NCBI GenBank assembly: GCA_013397695.1 | Contig: VYZI01000003.1 | Location: forward strand, 4,411,444 to 4,475,443 | Source of the DNA: Centropus unirufus | Lineage: Eukaryota; Chordata; Aves; Cuculiformes; Centropidae | Direction: 5' to 3' | Length of the DNA: 64,000 nt | Shown here: positions 50,898-60,860 of the stretch, in pieces | Numbering within the stretch: the stretch's first letter is position 1 | Layout: each line of letters opens with the position of its first letter | Made by a program: the position numbers and the translations under genes | Notes under the pieces: generated by a model | Told to the model about the DNA's origin: nothing | Databases searched by the model: none | Seen by the model: only the letters and a program-made list of their open reading frames with translations

Positions 50898-50937
50898 GAA
50901 GAAAGAAGCATTGAACAGAAGAAAGAAGCATTGAACA
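50898..50937. repeat. Perfect 20-bp tandem duplication
   Basis: Two identical 20-bp units lie head to tail, containing GAAAGAAGCATTGAACA. The lack of any difference between them suggests a recent duplication. Confidence 0.95.
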
Positions 50938-53900
50938 GGAGCATGCAACAGGAACTTGGCAAGAAAAACAGGAAATGTGACGAAAAATGTAACAAAATCA
51001 TGACCAATCAAAATGTGTAAAACAGCGCGTGAACAGTATTGTCAGACAAATCATACTAGAGTCTTGAGTGTGTGGACAGTGATTGAGTGAATCACTTTCA
51101 CAATTTTATTGCATGAGGATGGTGTGATAGATAAGGAAGAATATAGAGGCTTGTAGAACAGTAAAGTTGGGTGTTTTGCTCAACTATATTAACGGAATCT
51201 GTCTGTTTATTTGACCATCTCGACAGTCAGTGTCCTCAGTGTTGTGTCAGATGGACCATCTGAGTCAACCATTTCTTTACTAGAAATATGTATTTTTAAT
51301 GGTTGGGGTTTTTTATGTCTCATGAAAATATCAAATTTAAGCCAACTCTCAAATAAAGAAATAAGGCTTTGCAATGATGGTCTCCTATCTGGTTCTCAGA
51401 ATAAATGAGCACAGGCAGCCACACAAAATAAATGCAGCTGGAACTTGCTTGGTTTAGTCATGTACATATATATGAATGTATTTAATTGTGTTCCCCAGAA
51501 TATGTAAGACCTTATAAATGAGCAAGTATGTTTGGAATTTATTCCCAGTATTGCTGTTCAATGTCAAATGATACTAAGCCACATTGAGAAACAAAGTACG
51601 TTACCTTGAATTTTGCCTTTCTGTTCATTTCTAAAAATGTATTCAGCAAAGCACAAATCTGTATTTACTCCAGGAAGTAGGTAGAGTACAATTGAAGCAA
51701 GACTGTTCGTTTGATTGCTAAGTGCATTAATGGCAATTAGAGGACTTATGGTAAATAACCATGAAAGTTGCTCATTTTTTCAAGGTCATGATGAATAATA
51801 AGAATTCACAGCACACAAGAATTTGTTTCCTACTGTCAAACTTCAATTATAATTATAATTACAGTTGTAAATAAAAATAGAAGATATTCTGCAATTAGTC
51901 TTCATATAAATTCACACATTTATACATAGACATACACTGCCACAGACACACATCCGGAAAGTAGTCCTTGTGGTATTTCTCATGATGCCCAGTGTAGGGA
52001 AGTACATACAGTCAGTACATGCAGCACGCCTTCACACTCCCACACTCCCACAAACAACAGCAGTGTGACTGTCTGCTCTTTGGGGAATCAGCATGTGCTT
52101 CATGAGCGTGCATTGATGAAGTGAAGAGCAAAAGAACCTCTGTATTTTTAAACATACACAAGGACAAAGGAACATAAGTTTCACTCTTGCTTAGTATGCT
52201 TATGTTTAGTTACATTTACCTATGTATAAAATATAATAGTTATCTCCAGATGAACCTTATAGTGAATGCAATTAATTTCATATTTAAAACCCAAACTGAA
52301 TTTGGGTACATGCAAAACTCTAAAGAGCAGACAGAACAAGACATTGAAATAGCTGAAGTTTAAATTTAAATTTGCAGTGGTTAGTGAACAGCTAGACATC
52401 TTTTTTTCAGTGAGATAACCACCCTGTTTTTATTTGCATTAATATACATCAGGATTTTATTCCATCAGCATAGGTACGCTTGCTGAATTCTGCCTTAAAG
52501 AATCTTGCCTTTCACTTAAGGCTCAATTTCATCTGTTACACTAGATATTCATTTGCCACATTCAAAGCAGTTTTGGCAAAACACAAAATGTAGCAGCACA
52601 TACTAGCTAAAGGAAGTACTTCAAAACCTGTCAGTGGGAGTATATCCATTAAGTTAAAATAATTTACCTTGAGCCTCACTCATCACATCTTCAGTGTTAA
52701 CAATATTCAGCAAGTTGCGAAACTATTTGTGAAGCTTTCCAAATAATTCCTTTTCCTTTAATTGCATTAGCATCTCCTTATGTTAACTGCAAATGCGTTA
52801 TGTAGATGCCTCATTGAAAATGTATGAGAAATAATTCCCATTTGTTCCATTTTAAATCATAGAACATGAAAAATTAACAAGGAATACGCTGATTGCTTGA
52901 ACAGAGACATACGGATATTTTAACTCCAGGTGTGTAACATACACTGCCTGACCTAAAGCAGCCTGGCCTCAAGACCTTCAAGGAAGGTAGCTCTTCTGTG
53001 ATGCCTCCAAGACTTATGAAGACACTTTCAATGTCTTAAATGTCACCTATCACCTTCATTTAGAGAAACTGATCCAACTCTGACTTTTAAATTCATCACA
53101 CAATTTGATATTTGCAATGTAGATACCAACATATGACAACATCACTAGGCTCCACTTAGAGAATCATCAAAAGAAGAATCATTACATGAAGACTCAAAGA
53201 ACATATTCTACATGGGCATTTCAGGATATGTTTAATTTTATGGTGACTACGCGATCTTCCCTCTTAGCTTTAATACAGTACTGCAATAATCTGCTACTTT
53301 GAGATGATAACATTGTTGGTGTCTACAGAGGATTAGAGGACATCCTTCAAAGTTCTGTTCCACTGGGTCTCCTCATGTCTTAGATCATAATGATCCATCC
53401 ATGAAATCTTTCCCCAAATTTTAATAATTGAACACTGCTTACCTTTCATGGTATTGCAATATTAACAATTTTCTACCCCTTAAATCTGTTGTTCAATTGG
53501 ACCCATTATATGGACAAATAATTATTGTAACAGAATGAACAATGAAATAATTTAAGGTTTACAATAAAAAACTGGACATTCATGGGGTCAAATTTATGTG
53601 AAAAAATACCTCCTTGAAGCCAAATAATAAGACTAAACTATTATGAAACTTCAGGAAAAATTATATGAACACATCTTATGTAAGATTTTTCTTTATTATG
53701 ACAAGAAAGAATACTAATCCCTTTCCCTAGGAATAACTCAGAGAGAATTGAAGTTAAAAGACATTTGGCTTGAGACAAAAAATGAAATAAATGTTCATAT
53801 TAGATTAAATCCTTGCCTCACTTAGTAATGACATAAGAGTTAGAGCTTTGCCAGCAAGAAAACAAAATTCAGTCTTTGTCCTTTTGTTACCTGTGTTGTG

Positions 53901-55786
53901 ACAATGATAAAAATCTTATTCTAATCCTGTCTAACTGGTATGAACCCACACCAGTTTGACATCAGTTATCAGTGTTTGAAGTGCATGGAGTGTACATTTC
54001 TAATTAAGGGATAAGGCATGATGTATTTTGCCACAAGAAAGACATTAATGGAATGTTTAAGCATGTGTGAAATTTTTAATATTCTCCAATTATTTGAATA
54101 TTTACAAAATAGTTAAAATTCACAAACTTAGTAGAAGATTCATTACAAAAATAAAGTTGTGTGTCATGTAATTTTGTCCTTAATAACTGGAAAAGTTTTC
54201 TAAAAGAAAACTTCTATGTTTTAAATATTGGAAAGTGCTCCTCTATTTTTTTTAAAAAAATCTATAACAGTGGCACCATTTTGTATCACAGGATTGGCCC
54301 TGTGGTGTATTTAGCATCATAATTATGAACTTTAGTCATGAAAATAAGTTCACTATTTTATTACTTACTGTTAGCACAGCTTTTCCAATAAAGTTAAAAA
54401 GAAAGTTAATTGGAAGCTGCTGCATCTTGCACATCAAGTGCATCACTACACTAACTCACTGAGAGCAGTAATATCTCAGAAGCGTTCCCTAAAAGCAGAG
54501 ACTAAATGAAATGGGTAATACAGTTACAGATATTAATGCAAAATGTGAGTAGAGATATTAATAATTATAAAAAATAATTAGAAAATAAATCAACTGAATT
54601 TTCAAAAAGCTAGATTTATAAGTTTTGCACATTTTTTAATGTTTTACGGAGGTGTACTTTTTCTGTAAATCACTGAAATATTGGAGACATTGATTGTCCA
54701 ACATCATTAATGGAAAACCATTTGATCAGACCAGAATCACATGCTGTTTTCTTTATTCAGGCAGAGCTGTCATTTTACTTTGTCACCTCCAAACAACATA
54801 AGGTGTAAAAATGACCATTATTGTTACCCTGAAGTGTTTTGTGTTTACATCCCAGTTGCACCCAGAACTGAGTCAGTTGATGGCACTAATGTTGGAATAG
54901 GTATTCTCAGAACGCTATGGAGTTACCATTGAAGAAAACCCTATGTAATATGCATGTGGGAGAAGCATTTAGGATATAAATAAACTTCTCAATCTTTAGC
55001 CTCCAAAAAGTGGGTTTCCAGGCTAAATTGCTTTTCGGGGTTCCCTCAGTGGGAGTCTTTACAGAGAGATAGGTCTCAATAAACACAACCATCCATCAAT
55101 CTTCCTCTCCTAGTATAGGATAATCTGCTCCTTAGAGATGGCTGTCTATTTCTGATAATAATAAAGTGGACCTGTTGACTGAAATTAAATGAAATGAGTC
55201 CTGATTTCACAGACTATTCAATAAAAAATGTTTATTTCCTTCACAGACAATAAGCTATATCAAACTTAGTATCAAGTACCAAGTATCAGTATCAAGTGCT
55301 CTTCTATATCTTCATTTTTCTGTAAAAGGCAGTGTTTGGCCCATTTTAGGGAATACTCCATTAAAACAATTATTGGATACCAAAAGGACTAGGATCAGTA
55401 GTGAAAACTGAGAACTCTAAATGGCCAATTTCCACATTTTTGCCTTTAAAAACATTTTCCTCTTGCCTTGTAATGTGTCCTTGTCGTCAGCAAACTCACA
55501 GTAGCATAGAAAGTCAAATAATATCCCGACAAGCATTCCCAGGCCCCTCACTAGAGTCATCAGCCCATTGCAGAACTATCTTTGTAAGTCCAGAGGAGTA
55601 CAGGAGCACAACGGCAGATGAGGCCCTGACTCAAGGACTCAGAGAAAGGGAGACCCTGTTTGGGTATCTCCCAGGAAAATCTCAGGGGCACCTCAGCCTC
55701 AGTGACCACATGTGAAATAAATCATGAATCAATGACAGGCAGCCCTTAGGACAGAGGTGGATTGTGATCTAGGGATAAGAGACATG
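50938..55786. other. AT-rich unique DNA, no gene seen
   Basis: Nearly 5 kb without recognised transposon or gene. It has short AT-type repeats (near 51850 and 55255-55298). The right end (about 55400-55786) is a little richer in G+C and contains a 104-codon frame (55401-55715) with no motif. Old conserved noncoding DNA is possible around 52370-52800 but cannot be tested here. Confidence 0.55.
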
Positions 55787-56182
55787 TTCTGGGATGCAGG
55801 GGCAAACCATTTTGAAAGTCGTCAGGACTTAGTATGGAAATGTTTGGGGAGGAAAACAAAGGTGAGAAAATAGATGAATCCAGATCATTTAGAGAGGAAC
55901 AAGTGTGGGAAAATAGAGGATAAATGCGAGTCATATATGTGTGGCCATAAGCCATGCCTATCCTGTCTTCTCAATAAATAATTTTTTACCTTGTTCACAG
56001 GGGAGTGATTCTTTATTCTGTGTTCTTGTGCATGCATTGGGTCATGAATGCAGCTACTGGATTTCATCATGGGTCAGGGGGCCTGTGTGTTTGTCGTCCC
56101 AGTAGGTGGAGAAAGTGAAGTGAGTGGACATAAGGAGCAGCAATTGAAGTAGTACCATGGGTCATAGGGGCTCATACATTCA
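55787..56182 (+). mobile_element. ERV 5' LTR (ERV-L-like)
   Basis: The right edge is well set: a terminal CA at 56181-56182 is followed at once by a primer binding site. An AATAAA polyadenylation signal lies at 55973-55978 with a T-rich and GTTC-containing stretch after it, as in an LTR R region. The left edge is placed at TGTTCTGGGATGC (55787) because LTRs begin TG, but this is a guess; 55711 is another TG candidate. The length would be about 396 bp. No matching 3' LTR is seen downstream. Confidence 0.6.
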
Positions 56183-56200
56183 TGGTGTCAGAAACTGAAG
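56183..56200 (+). other. Primer binding site, tRNA-Leu type
   Basis: TGGTGTCAGAA at 56183-56193 matches the complement of the 3' end of a vertebrate leucine tRNA, including the CCA end. It sits directly after an LTR-terminal CA. Use of tRNA-Leu as primer defines the ERV-L group. The remaining seven positions diverge from the tRNA. Confidence 0.65.
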
Positions 56201-56563
56201 CAAGTGAGGTCTGGGTACCAGCAGCTGGGGGGGGATAGTAGGCTGGAGTACCTGTGTATCGGAGTGCAAACAAACGGGGAGATCCTAATGAGTGCAAATT
56301 CTTGGATTAGGGCCAGGAGTTGGAAGGGTGTGGGTCTGTAGTTCCAGCAAACAGAGTGCTTGAGGGTTGGCGAGTGAGTCTCTGAGCACCTCAGTGAAGG
56401 ACTAGCCAGTAAGTTTCTAATGTGGCCCGGGAGGAGATCTCCCTATAGGTGAGACCCCAGGGGAGTTCGCAATTGGGAGACCAGGACAGACTTGGCCAGT
56501 TGCTGGACAGATTACAGTTTGGGGACAACTGGAAAATCTAACTCTGTGTGTGTGTGTGTGTGT

Positions 56564-56602
<39 letters not shown>

Positions 56603-56790
56603 AAAAAGCCTGTATCAGCAACAAGAGTTGAGCTGTGACCTTGAGGACTCATATGTCCCGGTGCCAGCCTCTGGGGAGACTGAAATCCAGGAACAGCTAC
56701 TCAGCAGACTTAGTATCTCAGCCCATTTGCTGCAGGAGTCCAAACTGTACAGACAATTAAGAAGTGGAAGCAGGAGAAGGTGTCCTGGGA
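56201..56790 (+). mobile_element. ERV leader or gag-start remnant
   Basis: This is the continuation of the ERV after its primer binding site. It has a G-rich leader, then the GT microsatellite, then a stretch open for about 60 codons (56601-56780) that includes EIQEQLLSRLSISAHLLQES. The position and a helical, charged character would suit the N-terminal part of a gag protein, but I do not recognise it. After about 56790 the sequence changes to CR1, so the rest of the provirus is missing. Confidence 0.45.
56544..56601. repeat. (GT)n microsatellite with one interruption
   Basis: About 58 bases of GT units are broken once by CTG near 56567. It lies inside the ERV leader and reads as a Cys-Val run in one frame, so the open frame beginning at 56550 is inflated by it. 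Confidence 0.95.
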
Positions 56791-56804
56791 AGAGTATTGT
56801 GATG

Positions 56805-57440
56805 TTGCCTATTCATGTGTTTGTGTGCAGATGGGCTTGGGAAGGCCAAGGCATGGCTGAAAATGTGCTTGGCCAGTGATGAAGAGAGTAACAAGAAGAG
56901 CTTCTACAGATATGTCAACCAGAACCAGACGGTCAAAAAAAGTGTACCCCACCTGATAAGTAAGACCAGCAAACTCACTCACAAGTCTCTCAGCCTTTCT
57001 TTAAAGGAGAAATGAAGAACCAGAGTTGTGGCTGTTCAGCCTGGAGAAGACTGTGGGGAGACTTTACCATGAGTACTTAAATCATGAGTGCTCCCAGAGG
57101 TGAGGCATCTCCCAGCCCTCTGGGCAATGTTTCAGTGTTTTACCTCACTCATCATGGGAAAAATGTCTTCCTTATATCTAGTCTAAATCTACCTTCTTTT
57201 ACTTTAAAACCATTACCCCTTTGCCGTATTGCAACAAGTCCTGCTAAAAAGTCTGCCCCTATCTCTCTTATAAACCCCAGATTGCCCAGAGAGCTGGAAG
57301 ATGCCTCACCTCTGGAAACATTCAAGATCAGGTTGGACAAGGTTTCAAGCAACCTGATATAGTTGAATATGTCTCTACTCATTTCGTGGGGGGGGGGGCT
57401 AGTTGACTTTTCAAAGTCCCTTCCAACACATACTATTTTA
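56805..57440. mobile_element. CR1 LINE copy with internal deletion and inversion
   Basis: Part 1, plus strand, about 56825-56985: encodes AKAWLKMCLASDEESNKKSF and YRYVNQ, the linker between endonuclease and reverse transcriptase. Part 2, about 57010-57075: plus-strand C-terminal piece (LFSLEK-type, broken); the reverse transcriptase between is deleted. Part 3, about 57095-57270: minus-strand CR1, with CTTATATCTAGTCTAAATC and AAAACCATTACCCC. Part 4, about 57274-57440: plus-strand 3' end, with LPRELEDASPLETFKIRLD and a final CCTTCCAACACA. The edges of parts 3 and 4 are inverted copies of each other. An 11-base G run (57388-57398) lies inside part 4. None of it can be functional. Confidence 0.85.
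57388..57398. repeat. Poly-G run of 11
   Basis: This homopolymer lies within the plus-strand CR1 3' segment, where the consensus has a shorter G run. The exact length may be a sequencing error. Confidence 0.85.
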
Positions 57441-59001
57441 TCATTCTCTGTTTTATAAGAAGTTTTTGAAGAGAAAATAACAAATTGACCAGAAAATTGA
57501 TCAGAACAAAATGACATTTCATCACGACCTTTTTTTTGGGAATAAAGAAATAATCTGGGAACTGCTATATAGAAAATCACACATTTCTTAAACTAAGTAA
57601 AGTGCTCAGATCAGCTTTACTAATTTTCACCAAATATATGGAAAAAGAAACCCAGCCAGAATGAAGAAATCCACATCATAAATTTACAGGAACAATGACC
57701 GAAAGACTGAAATTAAAATGACAAAAAAAATGTAGAAGATTATTTGTAAGTTTATGGACAAATGAAATAAATAGGTCACAGATCAACGTTGGAGGGGAGA
57801 GGGAAGTATTCATCAGAGAACATAGCTTTGAAAGCTAAATAATAGTTGCTTGTGGCTACTTAAACTCTATGTCTTCATTGCCATAAGGCAATTACCAATG
57901 ACAGGGAACTCAGAAGCATAATCTAAAGAAGAAAACATTATTGTAGAAGTGGAGTGCATAAAAGTGAGCGAATATCTTGAGCAACAGGACATTTCTTCAT
58001 GCAAGCATACCTAAGTCATATGTTATAAATCACTAGACAGTCGAATTTTTTAGTGCAGTTGGAATCCAGCTTTGGCATTCAAGGTAGTTTTGGAACATAG
58101 TTCATGTCTGTACCACGCTCTATAGAATAATGGAACCTCTTTTCAGGGTAATATATTGCCCATCACGTCTATCTTGTGTTACAGTAAGAAGCCTGTTTCC
58201 TTGAGCACTGAAGGTTATAACATGATTAGATCTAACAAAGATTATGTTGTGTAAGTTTATAGGATTCTGGGAAAATTTACAGCAAAGGGGAAAATATAAT
58301 CCTCTTGTGGTTCTCTTCTTATATATGTAAGCAATTTTTAAGATTTTATTGTTTAATTGCATAAAATTTAGAATTCAGCAAATAAGTTCATCCTAAGTTA
58401 CTAAAACCAGAATAATCTGCTTTGAAAGTTATTAATTTTTATTCCTGTTCATGTCTTTCAAATAATGAATCTTAATTTTGTGTTCTTTATGATTCTACGG
58501 AAGTTGTCTCTCAAGTAAAGTATTCAGCAATAACAAAATACTCACTAAAACACACACTGACCTGTGCAGATCCATGACCACAGTAGTTCATGGATCAGCA
58601 CCAACTTTCCTAAGTACATAACCATCTCCTGTGTACTGCCCAAACTGACTATTAATGAAGAAATATAACATTAACTGGACATCAGTTGCTATCATTCAAT
58701 AACATCTCAAAAGTTATTAAGGGAAAAAATATTAGGCCATATCCAACAGCCCAAGAAAGGCATCAGCTGCCCCAGCTCCATTCCTCAGGGTTCAATGAAA
58801 TGTGAGGCTGAAGATATATTCCCAGAAGGCACATGTGCACAGAACACACATACATATCATGTATGTACATAGACACACAGCTGGCCACATATTTCATGTA
58901 GAGACTGATGAAGAATTCACATAAACATGCACAGCACCAATGGCCTCATCCTGCTTCACTCCCTTGCTGAGCAGGTGGAGATCTACTGGTGAGAACACAT
59001 A
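57441..59001. other. AT-rich unique DNA with a hairpin, no gene seen
   Basis: No gene or transposon was recognised. A hairpin of 14 positions with one mismatch and a 10-base loop lies at 58564-58601. An 80-codon frame at 58120-58362 (-) has no motif. Confidence 0.55.
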
Positions 59002-60005
59002 TATAGAACTACAGAATAGTTTGAACAGGAAAGGATTTTTCTAGGTTGTCTAGTCCAAGCCCCTTGGAAGGATCAAGGACATCTTCAACTAGATCAGGTT
59101 TCTCAGAGCCCAGCTCAACCTGATCTTGAATATTTCCAGGAATAGGGAGTCTACCACCTCTTTGGGAAAACTATTCCAGTATTTCACCTTCCTCATCTAG
59201 GCTAAATCAATCCTCTTTTAGTTTAAAACCATTACCCTTGTCCTAATGCAAGAGGCCCTGCTAAAAATCCTGTCTCGATCTTTCTCATAAGCATCCCTAA
59301 AGTACTGAAAGGTCATAATAAGTTCTCCCCAAGGTCTACTGCAAGCTGAACAATGACAACTCTCTCAATCTTTCTTCACAGGAGAGGAGTTCCATCCTCC
59401 TCATCACTTTTATGGCCATGCCTGGACCAGCTGCAACAGGTCCATGTCTTTGCTGTGCTGAGGGTTCCAGAGCTGGACACAGTACTCCAGGTGAGGACTT
59501 AGCAGAGTGGGAATAGAAGGGCAGAATCACCTTACTTGACCGATGGGTCACATTTCTTTTGATGCAGCCCAGGGTACTATTGGCTTTCTGGACTGTGACT
59601 GTACATTGATGGCTTAAATTTAGCTTTTCATCCACCACTATCCCCAAGTCCTTCTCCACAGGGTTGCTCTCAACCCCTTCATCGACCAGCCTGTACTGAT
59701 ATTTGGGGTTGCCCTTACCCAGGTGCAGGACCTTATAGCTGGCCTTTCTGAACCTCATGAGATTCACATGGTCCCACTTCCCAAACTTGTCTACATCCCT
59801 CTAGATGGTATCCAGTCTCTCAGGCCTGTCAACCACATCACTCAGATTGGTGTCATCTGCAAACTCGTTGAAGGTACACTTAACCCCCCTGGCTCCAGTA
59901 CAGACCCTGAGGGACACTATTTGTCACCAATCTCCACCTGAATGTTGAGCCATTGATCACTAGGTGTTTGCACAAAATTAAAAATTCACTTAGCCAATTT
60001 ATAAG
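59002..60005 (-). mobile_element. CR1 LINE, 5'-truncated, catalytic FADD box retained
   Basis: On the minus strand an open frame of 143 codons (59767 down to 59336) reads MRFRKASYKVLHLG, then VEKDLGIVVDEKLNLSHQC and RELSLFSLQ. This is the central and C-terminal part of CR1 ORF2. Just upstream in the element (about 59845-59880) the sequence encodes EFADDT, so the reverse transcriptase aspartates are present, unlike the other copies here. The preceding NIFIND segment is deleted, and stops follow the 143-codon frame, so the copy is still dead. The 3' end on the + strand begins near 59002 with a degraded TATAGAACTACAGAATAG. The left element border near 60005 is approximate. Confidence 0.9.
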
Positions 60006-60309
60006 AGATAAGCCTGGTTTAATTAATTCTTTAATTGACTAATTAATTGAGTTATTTATTTTTATGTCTCCCATGAATAATTTGAAATTTCCAAGAAATA
60101 AGAGGCAAAAAGAAGCATGCACTCTTGTGACACAACTCTTAGTAAACCATACTTTGCTTGGAACATGACTGCAATCATATACTTCCAAATTCTTTTGTGC
60201 TCTGCCATCTCAAAATGTTAACTCTGTGAAAAGACTGATGGTCATTCAGTCTGTCAGCTTCAGGCTGAGTAATAGATTCATGGATGTGCATCAGGCAACT
60301 TTTATACAA
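60006..60309. other. AT-rich spacer, no gene seen
   Basis: Short AT-rich DNA with palindromic ATTAATT-rich words near 60025-60055. Nothing was recognised. Confidence 0.5.
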
Positions 60310-60860
60310 CTGGCATAGCAGGACTTAATGGCTCAAGCAGGTGATTGGCCACCCCCAGTGGCAGAACCTAACATGCTGGAGAGACCCCCCCAGGATCTGC
60401 TGAGGAGCGGGGAAACAGCTTAAAATCTTTGAGAAAAGTTTTCCAACACGTTGTTCGTCATGGCGGGGTGGGTGGATGCCTGCCATCTTCCAAAACCTTG
60501 TTCTGGGATGCTGATTATTTCTTCTCTGTCTTTCTGTCTTGTAATTATTCCTCCCTTTCTCTCTTGGCATGCTTTTCTTTCTGGCTGCCTCTTTCCCCAC
60601 GTGGCTGCCGCGGGCTGAAGTTGGCGATTCAGTTTTGCTTTCAGGGCAAGGTGGCAACAGGAGGTCCGTTTGTGCGAGGCTTTTTGCTGCTTGCTGCTGG
60701 GGGTGGGTTGTTTCCTTAGGGGTTTCTCTGGCTAGTTTTGCCCAAGGGCAGCTGACCCTTGTTAAAAATATTGTTAATCACCCTCCTTTTGAACAATTTG
60801 GATTGCTTCATATTGCCATGCCAGGGAAAGAGCCCAATTATTAACAATTATTAACTGGTT
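60310..60860. other. G+C-rich block of unknown origin, possible LTR
   Basis: The block has CpG-containing, G+C-rich DNA (for example near 60598-60615), sharply different from its flanks. It includes TGATTGGCCACC (60341-60352), a CCAAT-type word in reverse, with TTTTATACAA just before it at 60300-60309. A 110-codon minus-strand frame (60325-60657, rich in Arg and Lys) and overlapping plus-strand frames show no domain. CCAAT and TATA-like words plus high CpG would suit an ERV LTR or an old promoter. I cannot assign a family. Confidence 0.35.

Noticed and set aside
56550..56879. 109-codon frame starting in the GT repeat as a complete gene
   Set aside because: Its start is a microsatellite-encoded Cys-Val run and its end lies in CR1 sequence; only the middle may be an ERV remnant.
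58564..58601. Hairpin as an iron-responsive element
   Set aside because: It lacks the CAGTG-type loop and the single bulged C expected for that element.
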